In this document: positions 53,385 to 61,199 of the stretch, in pieces
Layout: each line of letters starts with the position of its first letter
How positions within the stretch are numbered: the first letter of the stretch is position 1
Assembly: GCF_022843985.1 (NCBI RefSeq)
Contig: NZ_JALHMP010000009.1
Span: forward strand, 62,001-126,000
Direction of reading: 5' to 3'
DNA: 64,000 nucleotides
Source: Phreatobacter sp.
GTDB taxonomy: Bacteria > Pseudomonadota > Alphaproteobacteria > Rhizobiales > Phreatobacteraceae
Made by a program: the position numbers and the translations under genes
The notes under the pieces: generated by a model
Database searches by the model: none
Told to the model about the DNA's origin: nothing
What the model saw: the letters and a program-made list of their open reading frames with translations, nothing else

Positions 53385-54647
53385 ATGTTGACCGTTATCA
53401 CCTCCTTCCCTTCCACCTGGCGCAGATGGCGCCAGGCAATCCCGGCCCTGGCCCGGTTCGCGGCCCTTGCCGCTCTCCTGTGTGCGAGCCTGATGGCCTT
53501 CAGCGGTGCAGGCGTCGCCCAGGGGCTCGGCCAGCCGCCGGCCCTGCCACGGCCTCCGCAGCTCGTTCCCCTGGATCGGGCCTTCCTGAATGCGGCAACC
53601 GCCCTCTTCAACACCGTCCCCGTCACCGCCGAGAAGACGATCATCGTCATCGATCCCCTGGTCGACGGGATCACGGGGATTCAGTCGGCGGCGACACGGG
53701 GCTTCGACCGGCGGATCGCGGCGCTGGTCGCCGAGCGCTACCAGCACATCGAGGTGCTGCCTTTCACGGTCGAGAACCTGGCCAAGGCCAAGTTCATCTT
53801 CATCGGCACGTTCAACACCATCAACAATGCGGGACAGCCGACCGGGCCCCGGGATGCGTTCTGGATCTGCTTCGCCCTCATCGACCAGGCGTCGAAAACC
53901 GTCGCCGCCCGATCGGTCGCCAGAGCCACCATCTCCGACGTCGACATTGCGCCGGCGCGCTTCTATGCGGATACCCCCGTCTGGGGGCTCGACGCGGCCA
54001 CCATCGCCTATATCGAGACCTGCCAGCGCTCCCGGCCCGGCGATCCCGTCAGCCCGGCCTATATGGCCCAGCTTCCCGCGGCCGCCCGGATCCGCGAGGC
54101 CACCGTCGCCTACGAGGCGGGCGATGCGCGCCGCGCGCTCGACCTCTACCGCGAGGCGAGGGCCATGCCGGAAGGCGACCAGTTGCGGGCCCTCAACGGT
54201 CTCTACCTGGCGCTGATGGCCATCGGTGAGAGGGACGAGGCGGCGAAGGCCTTCTCGCAGCTCGTCAGCAATGGGCTCAGCCTCGGCCGGCTGGGGGTGC
54301 TGTTTCTCTTCGAAGTGGGCACGACGAACTTCAACTCGCAGACGGCAGCCGCTGCGCATTACGCGAACTGGCTCAACGAGATCGCGACCCGCGCGGGCAG
54401 TGCGGAAGGCTGCCTCCAGGTCGTCGGCCATGCCAGCCGGACGGGCCTCGAGGCGTTCAACGAGCGGCTGTCGCGTGAGCGCGCGGAACGGATCATCGCC
54501 TTGCTGGCGGAGCGTGCTCCCGGTCTGGCCGGCCGCCTCAGGCCAGCGGGTGTCGGCTCACGCGAGGTCTTGGTCGGACTGCCGCGGGATGATAGCAGCA
54601 CGGATATCGATCGCCGTGTCGAGTTCAGGGCCGCCACCTGCGCATGA
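53385..54647 (+). CDS. Periplasmic protein with TPR-like segment and C-terminal OmpA domain
   Basis: About 420 residues with a signal peptide (LAALLCASLMAFSGAGVAQG). Residues 45-215 form an unassigned domain beginning LDRAFLNAATALFNTVPV and including FIFIGTFNTINNAG; next is a TPR-like pair of helices (AYEAGDARRALDLYREA). The C-terminus is a peptidoglycan-binding OmpA domain: LQVVGHASRTGLEAFNERLS, RAERIIALL and the DRRVEFRA end. It probably links the system to the cell wall. A GAGG ribosome-binding site favours 53385; an ATG five codons upstream exists. Its stop overlaps the next gene by four bases. Confidence 0.82.
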   Translation: MLTVITSFPSTWRRWRQAIPALARFAALAALLCASLMAFSGAGVAQGLGQPPALPRPPQLVPLDRAFLNAATALFNTVPVTAEKTIIVIDPLVDGITGIQSAATRGFDRRIAALVAERYQHIEVLPFTVENLAKAKFIFIGTFNTINNAGQPTGPRDAFWICFALIDQASKTVAARSVARATISDVDIAPARFYADTPVWGLDAATIAYIETCQRSRPGDPVSPAYMAQLPAAARIREATVAYEAGDARRALDLYREARAMPEGDQLRALNGLYLALMAIGERDEAAKAFSQLVSNGLSLGRLGVLFLFEVGTTNFNSQTAAAAHYANWLNEIATRAGSAEGCLQVVGHASRTGLEAFNERLSRERAERIIALLAERAPGLAGRLRPAGVGSREVLVGLPRDDSSTDIDRRVEFRAATCA

Positions 54648-57076
54648 GTTCAGTCAACCCTCCCACCCCGGCGGCAGACGATCGCCGTCCACTACCGCCG
54701 GGAACACGGGTCGGTGACGATTTTCTCATCCTCAAACACCGCGCCTCCGGATCCGCGGCGCTGAGCTACGAGGGATTGCGGCTTGCCGACCAGGCGAGCG
54801 TGATCTTGACCGAGTTCTTCCCTGCCGGTCTTGCGGTCAGGCTCGACGACGGCTCGGTTCAGCCGATCCGGGGCTGGGAGGGGGATGTCGATGCCGGGCT
54901 TCAGGCCTTCCTGGCGCGTGCCGCCCGCCTGCGGAGCCTGGCTGATCCTGCCATTGATGCGCCGCGACAGGAGCTGCAGGCCTTCGGGACGGTCTACCTC
55001 GCCTCGTCCGGAACGTCCGGTCCGCCCCTGGATGTCTGGGCCAACGACCTCCTGAGGCGGCCGAGCGCCGCCGACCTCGCCATGATCGGCCACCGTCTCG
55101 TCCATGGCCTCGCCGGGCTGCATCGCCTCGGGCTCGCCCATGGCGCCGTGTCGGCGCGCGAGGTTCATCTGAACGCGCCCTCCGACGTCGTGCTTGCAGG
55201 GGCGCTGCTCCAGGCTGCGGGCCCGGAGGCGCGGGCGGGCGATCTCGCCGCGGCGGCGGGTGTCCTCTACCGTCTGGTGACGGGGCTTGCCGTGCCGCCG
55301 CCGGAGCGGGACCGTCAGCTCGATGCCCGCTTCGCCGCGGTTTCCGTTGCCGCGGGCGACTATCCCGACGCGCTCCTCGAAGCCCTGGATGCCGTGCTGG
55401 AAATCGGAACCGGGGCCATTCCTGTCGATCCCGACCTCTGGACGCGGGACTTTCTGGCGGTGACGGCGGGACTTGCGGGCGTTGCCCTCGTTCCGCCGCC
55501 GCGCGAGACCGCGGCTGCGGCCCAAGCCGCGCCGGCCGCCCCGGTTCCATCGGGTGAGCAGCAGCCGGCTGAGCCTGTTTTGCCCCCGGTCCAGAAGCCC
55601 CGGTCGGACCCGCCGAAGGCCGCGCCCGCCGGCGATCGGCCGCGACGCGCCGTCATGCCCATGGTCGTCCTGACCGGACTGGTGCTTGCCGGCCTTGCCG
55701 GCTGGCTCTCGCTGCAGCTCCTGCGCCAGTCTCCGTCGGCGCCATCTCCCGTCGCGAGCGCTTCCGCCCCCCGCGCCGCCGGTGAGGCACCTGCTTCGCC
55801 CGCCGAGCGCCTCGTGCCTGTTTCGCCGCCCAGGAATGAGTCGCAGTCTCAGCCTGCGGCCGTTCCGGCCCCGCCGCCGGTCGCCGGGACGCCTGCACCC
55901 CCGGCGATTGCGCCCGCTCCGCACTCCGAGCCGGCCCGTGAGACGCTGGGGCCCGCGGCATCGCCGGGAGCGCCGGATCTCGCCGTGACGCCCGTTCCAA
56001 CCCCTGTCCTCCCGCCGGACCGGGATCAGGTTGGTGCGCCGCCGCCGGCCGGTGCGGAGGATCGCGCGCCGGCGATCGCCTTCGCGCCACCGGCGACGAG
56101 TTCGGCCCTGCCGACACCCGCCGAGATCCTGAGCCGCGAGGTCGAGACTGCGACGAGCGCTCAGGCGCTTGTCGACCTCATGGCCCGTGGCGCCGATCGC
56201 GACGCCGCCGAATCCCGGATCGCGGCCCTCGGCTATGTGCCGATCCAGGCCGGCGCGACCCGGATCTTCCGCAAGCCCGGCGATGGCGAGGGCTTCCGCG
56301 ACTGCGACACCTGCATGGACCTGGTGGTGGTGCCGGCCGGCCGGGTCACCATGCAGATCTCGATCGCCAATGCGAGCCGCGAGATCGGCATCGATCTGCC
56401 GCGCCCCTTCGCGGTCGCCCGCCATGAGACGACCCGTGGCGATTTCGCCGCCTTCGTCAGGGAGAGCGGCAGGGCGATCGCACCGGGATGCCATGCGCGA
56501 TCCCCGTCCTGGCGGCTCGATCCGGTCCTGTCCTGGCAATCGCCCGGCTTCGACCAGGGGGATGACCATCCGGTCGTCTGCGTCAGCTTCGAGGATGCGA
56601 CGGCCTATGCCGCCTGGCTGTCGCAGAAGACGGGACAGCGCTATCGGCTGCCGACCGATCCCGAGTGGCACTATCTTGCCGCCGCCGAGCGGTGGCTGAG
56701 GCGCGACAGTCCGCAAATGTGCATGATCGGTAACGGAGCGGACCAGTCTGCCCGCGCCGCCTTCCCCGACTGGGAGGCGACCGGCTGCACCGACGGCGCT
56801 GTCTACACCGCGCCCGTCGGCCAGTTTGCCGCAGGGCTCTGGGGTCTGCACGATCTCAACGGCAATGTCTGGGAATGGGTCGCGACCTGCGCACCGCAGC
56901 CGCGGGCCGATGCCGAGTTTCCGCCGCGCGATTGCGAAGCCCAGGCCCCGCGCCTGCTGCGCGGCGGGTCCTGGGCCGATCCGCCGAGCCTGCGCATGCT
57001 CGATGCCCGCATCATCAGCGCGCCCGCCATTCGCGATCAGGTGGCCGGCTTCCGGCTGATCCGGGAAATCGACTGA
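54644..57076 (+). CDS. Pseudokinase-transmembrane-FGE/SUMF fusion protein
   Basis: An 810-residue protein in three parts. Residues 20-275 look like a Ser/Thr kinase (EFFPAGLAVR in the Lys strand region; GLHRLGLAHGAVSAREVHL in the catalytic-loop position), but the HRD/HGD aspartate is Ala and no DFG is seen, so it should be a pseudokinase. A membrane helix follows near 335-360 (MVVLTGLVLAGLAGWLSLQL), then a long Pro/Ala linker, then a periplasmic FGE/SUMF domain from about 558 (LVVVPAGRV, RHETTRGDFAAFV, LHDLNGNVWEWV, LLRGGSWADPP). The two catalytic Cys of true FGE are missing after GGSW. Coupled to the OmpA-like gene by ATGA. A sensor or scaffold role is inferred. The 215 bases after it show no feature. 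Confidence 0.8.
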   Translation: MSSVNPPTPAADDRRPLPPGTRVGDDFLILKHRASGSAALSYEGLRLADQASVILTEFFPAGLAVRLDDGSVQPIRGWEGDVDAGLQAFLARAARLRSLADPAIDAPRQELQAFGTVYLASSGTSGPPLDVWANDLLRRPSAADLAMIGHRLVHGLAGLHRLGLAHGAVSAREVHLNAPSDVVLAGALLQAAGPEARAGDLAAAAGVLYRLVTGLAVPPPERDRQLDARFAAVSVAAGDYPDALLEALDAVLEIGTGAIPVDPDLWTRDFLAVTAGLAGVALVPPPRETAAAAQAAPAAPVPSGEQQPAEPVLPPVQKPRSDPPKAAPAGDRPRRAVMPMVVLTGLVLAGLAGWLSLQLLRQSPSAPSPVASASAPRAAGEAPASPAERLVPVSPPRNESQSQPAAVPAPPPVAGTPAPPAIAPAPHSEPARETLGPAASPGAPDLAVTPVPTPVLPPDRDQVGAPPPAGAEDRAPAIAFAPPATSSALPTPAEILSREVETATSAQALVDLMARGADRDAAESRIAALGYVPIQAGATRIFRKPGDGEGFRDCDTCMDLVVVPAGRVTMQISIANASREIGIDLPRPFAVARHETTRGDFAAFVRESGRAIAPGCHARSPSWRLDPVLSWQSPGFDQGDDHPVVCVSFEDATAYAAWLSQKTGQRYRLPTDPEWHYLAAAERWLRRDSPQMCMIGNGADQSARAAFPDWEATGCTDGAVYTAPVGQFAAGLWGLHDLNGNVWEWVATCAPQPRADAEFPPRDCEAQAPRLLRGGSWADPPSLRMLDARIISAPAIRDQVAGFRLIREID

Positions 57077-57291
57077 TCGTCCGGCCCGCATGATCTGCCT
57101 CCTGGCCGGCGGCAAGAATTTGCTTGAAGCTGGAACCGTCATGCTGATCATGCCGGGATCGACGGTGGCCGCCGACGTCGCGCAGGCGCGGAGCCATCGT
57201 CGGAGCGGAAGAATCAGTCGCCCGGTGGTGCAGGTCGCGTGAGCTTGCGAGCAAGGCCTGGCGGCGCAAAGACGGGCCCCCAACGGGATCG

Positions 57292-57990
57292 ATGATGAGC
57301 GAGAGCAGCCCAGCCCTTGAGATCCTGTCGCGCCATCCCTGGTTCGGAAAGGCAGGCGATCAGCTCGCATCGCTCGCCGGACGTGCCCGGGCAAAGGCCT
57401 GGACGGGCGGCCAGACCATTTTCCAGCGGCGGGAGAACGCGGATTCGCTGGTCATCCTCGTCTCCGGCCTCGTCCGCCTGTCGCTGATCACCGAGGAAGG
57501 ACGCGAGGTCACCGTCCGCATGGCGGCGGCCGGCGAAGTCTTCGGCGAGCTCGGTATCCTCGATGGCGAGCCCCGCTCGACCGATGCCACGGCGCTCACC
57601 AAGGTGGCCGGCTTCACGCTGGCGCGCGAGGATGTCTGGGGACTGATCGAGGCATCCGGCCCGTTCCGGAAGGCCGTCATCGGCGGGCTCTGCTCGCGGC
57701 TCCGGGAGACCACCGCCCAGCTCGAATCGATCGCCCTGATGAGCATCGAGACGCGGGTGGCCCGGCTTTTCCACCACCTCGCCGTCGATCGCCGCAAGGA
57801 GGGTGGCAGGATCGAGGTCAGCCTGCCCTATTCCCAGGGGGAACTGGCGTCCCTGGTCGGTGCGACGCGGCCGAAGGTCAACCAGGCGATCTCCCAGCTG
57901 CTCGATCGCGGCGCCCTGGTGCGCACCAAGGCCGGCTATTCCTGCCACCTCGAGAAGCTGGCGGAACTTGCCCAGTTGGACGAGATTTGA
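57292..57990 (+). CDS. CRP-family cyclic-nucleotide-responsive regulator
   Basis: A 232-residue Crp/Fnr protein. The nucleotide pocket is well kept: FGELGILDGEPRSTDATAL has the Gly-Glu-Leu and Arg95-Ser96 that hold cAMP phosphate and ribose in CRP. It has no cysteine cluster. The helix-turn-helix is SQGELASLVGATRPKVNQAI; compared with E. coli CRP, the DNA-reading Arg180 is kept but Glu181 is Pro and Arg185 is Gln, so it should not read TGTGA. The shared TGTTC-N6-GAACA palindromes in this cluster are candidate sites. Translation is coupled to a nucleotide cyclase gene downstream. Confidence 0.85.
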   Translation: MMSESSPALEILSRHPWFGKAGDQLASLAGRARAKAWTGGQTIFQRRENADSLVILVSGLVRLSLITEEGREVTVRMAAAGEVFGELGILDGEPRSTDATALTKVAGFTLAREDVWGLIEASGPFRKAVIGGLCSRLRETTAQLESIALMSIETRVARLFHHLAVDRRKEGGRIEVSLPYSQGELASLVGATRPKVNQAISQLLDRGALVRTKAGYSCHLEKLAELAQLDEI

Positions 57991-59864
57991 CGGGCTTCCT
58001 CTCAGGCGCCCGCCGCCGGCGGCTGGCCGCTCTCACGGCGGGCATGCTCGCCGCCATCCTCGGCGTGTTCGTCGCATTCGTCATCGAGACCAGCCCGGCC
58101 GGCCGCCTGCGGGAGAGCGGCTTCGCGTTGATGGGGTGGTTCGCACCGCGCAGCGCACCGGCCGGCATGCCTGTCATGGTCGTCGATATCGACCGGGCCT
58201 CGCTCGGCCTGATGGGGCCCTGGCCCTGGTCACGCGACAGGCTCGCCACGCTGGTCGACAGGATCGCCGCCGCCGCGCCGCAGGCCCTCGGGGTCGACAT
58301 CGTCCTCGCCGACCGCCGGGATGATGCGGGCGCGCCTCTCCTCGCCGCGGCCATCGGCAAGGTGCCGACGGTCCTTGGCGCCGTGCTCGATCCGGAACAG
58401 GTGACGACGGCGACGGTTCCGCCGCTCGCCATCGTGCTCGTGGGCGATGGCGGTGACGTCCAGGTGCCTGAATCCCCCGGCGTGATCGTTCCCCCCGAGC
58501 CCTTCCTCTCGGCCGCCCGGGGCATCGGCATCGTCTCGTTCCTCGCCGGCGACGAGATGGCCGACCAGCTGGTCGTCACCAGTCCGCTCGTGGTCAGCGC
58601 CCAGGGTCTGCCTCTGGCCGGCATCGGACTGGCGCTGGTCCAGGCCCGGTTCGATGCATCGAGCGTGATCATCGATGTCCCCGGCGGACGCCTCAGGGTG
58701 GGAGACGCCTCCGTCCCGCTGACGCGCGACCTGTCGCTGCGCCTCCATCATGGCCGGGCCGGCGACCGCGTCGCCCGCACGCTCTCCGCGGCGCGTCTGC
58801 TGCGCGGCGAGGACGCTGCCGCCCTGAAGGACCGCATCGTGCTGCTCGGCGCCAGCGCCCCGGAGATCGGCGGGCTGCGCGCCACCCATGCCGATCCCTT
58901 CATGCCGTCGGTCCAGATTCTCGCCGACAGCGTGGAACAGATCCTTGCCGGACAGGCGCCGGTCAGGCCGCCGCATGGCCGGTCCGCCGAGATCGCCGCG
59001 GCCCTGGTCATTGCCCTCGGCGGCATGGTGGCTGTGCTGGTCGTGTCCCCCTTCATCGCCGCCGGCGTGTCGCTGGTCCTCGCGGCGGGCTGGGTCGCGC
59101 TCTGTCTCGGCCTGTTCGGCCTCGGCGGATGGCTGCTCGACCCCCTCGGCCCGCCGCTCATCGGCCTCGTCCCCGTCCAGGTGACGGCTCTCATCCTGTT
59201 CTCGGCCACGCTGCGCGAGCGGCGGGCGATCGAGCGGCGCTTCGCCCAGCATCTGCCGGCCGAGGTCGTGGCGAAGATCGCCGACGACCCCTCGCGCCTC
59301 AAGATCGACGGCGAGGGGCGCGAGATCACCGCGCTCTTCACCGATATCGAGGGCTTCACCGCCATGACCGAGCGCGCATCGCCCAAGGAGCTCATCGCCC
59401 TGCTCGACGCCTATGTGGAATTGACCGCCGGGATCATCGTTGCCCATGGCGGCATGGTCGACAAGGTCGTCGGCGATGCTGTCCATGCCTTCTTCAACGC
59501 GCCGATGGACTGCGACGATCACCCGCGGAAGGCGCTCGCCTGCGCGCGGCAGATGCTGGCCGCCACCGAACGGTTGAGGGCCTCCCCGCTGGGCGTCAAG
59601 CTGGCGCTCGGGCGCACGCGCATCGGCATCGAGACGGGCCCCGCCATCCTCGGCGATATCGGCGGTGGCCGGAAGCTCGACTATACGGCCCACGGCCCCG
59701 CCATCAATGCGGCCGCCAAGCTGGAGGCGGCCAACAAGACCTTCGGTACGTCGATCCTGATCGGGCCGGAGGCCGCGGCCCGGCTTCAGGCGGAGGATCT
59801 GCGGCCGGTGGGTGCCTGGCAGGCGAGCCCTGCCTCCGCGCCGCGGACGATCTTCACGGTCTGA
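57987..59864 (+). CDS. CHASE2-domain class III adenylate/guanylate cyclase
   Basis: A 625-residue membrane cyclase. An N-terminal membrane helix (about 14-33) leads to an extracytoplasmic CHASE2 sensor (60-325), then three membrane helices (335-405), then the class III catalytic domain. Metal-binding Asp453 (LFTDIEGFTAM) and Asp497 (VDKVVGDAVHAFF) are present, and Lys493 is in the adenine-selecting place. The transition-state Arg of the usual N-x3-R motif is Lys578 here (INAAAKLE), so activity may be low. It starts at a TTG that overlaps the stop of the CRP gene (TTGA). It probably makes the ligand of that regulator. Confidence 0.88.
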   Translation: MTGFLSGARRRRLAALTAGMLAAILGVFVAFVIETSPAGRLRESGFALMGWFAPRSAPAGMPVMVVDIDRASLGLMGPWPWSRDRLATLVDRIAAAAPQALGVDIVLADRRDDAGAPLLAAAIGKVPTVLGAVLDPEQVTTATVPPLAIVLVGDGGDVQVPESPGVIVPPEPFLSAARGIGIVSFLAGDEMADQLVVTSPLVVSAQGLPLAGIGLALVQARFDASSVIIDVPGGRLRVGDASVPLTRDLSLRLHHGRAGDRVARTLSAARLLRGEDAAALKDRIVLLGASAPEIGGLRATHADPFMPSVQILADSVEQILAGQAPVRPPHGRSAEIAAALVIALGGMVAVLVVSPFIAAGVSLVLAAGWVALCLGLFGLGGWLLDPLGPPLIGLVPVQVTALILFSATLRERRAIERRFAQHLPAEVVAKIADDPSRLKIDGEGREITALFTDIEGFTAMTERASPKELIALLDAYVELTAGIIVAHGGMVDKVVGDAVHAFFNAPMDCDDHPRKALACARQMLAATERLRASPLGVKLALGRTRIGIETGPAILGDIGGGRKLDYTAHGPAINAAAKLEAANKTFGTSILIGPEAAARLQAEDLRPVGAWQASPASAPRTIFTV

Positions 59865-59875
59865 CGCGCCGTCAG
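59861..59875. terminator. Small inverted repeat spanning two convergent stop codons
   Basis: CTGACG-CGC-CGTCAG: the left arm holds the TGA of the cyclase gene and the right arm the stop of fecR on the other strand. The 6-base-pair stem with a three-base loop is a weak bidirectional terminator candidate. Confidence 0.35.
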
Positions 59876-60477
59876 CGCAGCAAGGCCCGGAAACTGGCGG
59901 CGCGTTCGCGCGACCAGGGCGTCGGCGGCGCCGGCCTCTGGCCGCGCCGCGCCACGGTCGTGCCTTCGCCGGGCCCGAGCGTGACGGTCACGCCCGCCGC
60001 CCGCACATCCACCCGCCCCTGGTCGACCAGAACGGAAAAGCCGCGGGCCGGCTCTCTTCCGACGACGAAACGGGTGCCTCGGACCGCCACCAGCGCATAG
60101 GGGCTGCGTACCGTCAGCCCCCGCGGCAGGCGGCCCTGCACATCCACCCCGACGGCCCCGGAACCGATGGTGATCGTGCCGCCCTGGTTGGCGATGAAAC
60201 GGTCGATGCGGACGCGCGCCTGGCCGCCCATGCGCAGGGTCGTGCGCTCGCCCAGGGTCATGGCGACGCGGCCCTCCGGCTCGGTCCGGACGAGATCATT
60301 GAGCATGACGCCGGTCTCGCGCACCAGCGAGCGGGTCGTGCCGGCATTGTCCGCGAAGGCCGGGCCCTGGCCCTCGGTGACGCGGCCGACCTCGGCCGCC
60401 ATGGCGGCAGGAAGGCCGAGGCTGCCGACAGCCCAAAGCCCCAGTCCGAGAAACCCCAGCAAACGACCCGACGCCAT
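59872..60477 (-). CDS. FecR-domain periplasmic protein
   Basis: A 201-residue protein with a signal peptide (LLGFLGLGLWAVGSLGLPAA, cut near AMA) and one FecR domain: VRTEPEGRVAMTLGERTTLR, VQGRLPRGLTVRSPYALVAV and RGTRFVVGRE. It lacks the cytoplasmic anti-sigma helix bundle of classical FecR, so it is a secreted, stand-alone FecR domain such as those found with CHASE2 cyclases and large-surface-protein loci. It converges on the cyclase gene. A palindrome of the cluster type lies 62-83 bases upstream of its start, linking it to the secretion genes. Confidence 0.85.
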   Translation of the reverse strand: MASGRLLGFLGLGLWAVGSLGLPAAMAAEVGRVTEGQGPAFADNAGTTRSLVRETGVMLNDLVRTEPEGRVAMTLGERTTLRMGGQARVRIDRFIANQGGTITIGSGAVGVDVQGRLPRGLTVRSPYALVAVRGTRFVVGREPARGFSVLVDQGRVDVRAAGVTVTLGPGEGTTVARRGQRPAPPTPWSRERAASFRALLR

Positions 60478-60538
60478 CGTGAATGCCTCGCCTCATTGGT
60501 TCGCGACTGCAGCGACCATGATGCTAGCACAGCGTGCT

Positions 60539-60560
60539 GCCAGTTCCGTGCGGAACAGGC
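60539..60560. promoter_or_regulatory. Palindrome GCCAGTTCC-N4-GGAACAGGC upstream of fecR
   Basis: A 9-base inverted repeat with one mismatch and the same four-base spacing as the two other cluster palindromes, centred 72 bases before the fecR start. It is the third copy of the GTTCC-N4-GGAAC core in front of a cluster gene. Confidence 0.55.
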
Positions 60561-60638
60561 ATGCTCCCGTCGATGCCGGTCGGACCGGGCGGATCCGCGC
60601 GCCCTGACCTTGGCCGACCAGCGGATGATCGCCGTGGG

Positions 60639-61004
60639 TCATCCGACCTGTCGGGGCCAGCGGGCCGCGTTCTGCGCCAGCCCGGTCTCGAACAGGAAGT
60701 ACTGGCCGGGGAACCGCAGGGTCTGGGTCGCCGTGCCGGTGATGGCGTGGACCTCGCCGAAGGGCCGGTCAACCGCCTCCCAGACATTCGCCTTGGAACC
60801 GTTGGTCAGCATGATCGGCCGGTCGAGGTGATCAGCGTGGACATGCAGCAGCTGCGGCGAGGCTGTGTCGACATTCGCGACGATCGCCAGCGGCATGTCG
60901 TCGAACCAGACGTATTCCCTGACCGTCGCGCCGTTCGCGCCATTGGCCTCGATCAGCACCTTGCCGGAGAGGTCATCGGCGAAGTGGGTGGTGCCGGCGG
61001 GAGA
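60639..61004 (-). pseudogene. Relic of an RHS/YD-repeat protein
   Basis: The minus strand reads GTTHFADDLSGKVLIEANGA, REYVWFDDMPLAIVANVD, LHVHADHLDRPIMLTNGSKA and LRFPGQYFLFETGL, the consensus of the C-terminal core of RHS toxins (THFxYDxxG, EYIWLDDMPLAVV, HADHL, LRFPGQYxDxETGL). It then loses the expected YNxxRYYDPxxGRY and stops at 60639; on the other side it is closed by an in-frame TGA near 61005. Only about 120 residues of what are usually 1,000+ residue proteins remain, so this is a broken fragment lying beside the element's attachment site. Confidence 0.75.
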
Positions 61005-61014
61005 TCAGCGAAAA

Positions 61015-61062
61015 TGGCGCGCCCGAAAGGATTCGAACCTCTGACCCCCAGATTCGTAGTCT
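61015..61062 (-). tRNA. 3' fragment of tRNA-Arg(ACG), attachment-site remnant
   Basis: The minus strand reads the anticodon loop CTACGAA (anticodon ACG), then the variable region, the T arm AGAGG-TTCGAAT-CCTTT, the acceptor strand CGGGCGC, a discriminator G and CCA. The 5' half (acceptor strand GCGCCCG and D arm) is absent, and pairing in the anticodon stem breaks just before the loop. This is the usual trace left when a P4-type integrase recombines in the anticodon loop of a tRNA gene; a complete copy is expected at the other end of the element, beyond the right edge. Not a working tRNA. Confidence 0.75.
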
Positions 61063-61156
61063 TGCTACACTAGATGCATCGCATTGGGTCACGTTGACAT
61101 ATTAATTATTTAGGTCCATTTGTCTTTCACTGTAATGCGAGTAATTGCTGCGCTAG

Positions 61157-61175
61157 TGGTAGCTAATTGGTAGCT
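61157..61175 (+). repeat. TGGTAGCT direct repeat in front of the integrase gene
   Basis: TGGTAGCT at 61157-61164 and 61168-61175, 11 bases apart (one helical turn), between the tRNA remnant and the integrase start. This is the place where arm-type integrase or excisionase sites occur; function is a guess. Confidence 0.35.
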
Positions 61176-61199
61176 GCCCCGGACCGAAGGGCGAAGGCA

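Noticed and set aside
54644..57076. PpkA-type kinase of a type VI secretion system, or an active formylglycine-generating enzyme
   Set aside because: Catalytic kinase residues and both FGE cysteines are missing, and no type VI or sulfatase genes are nearby.
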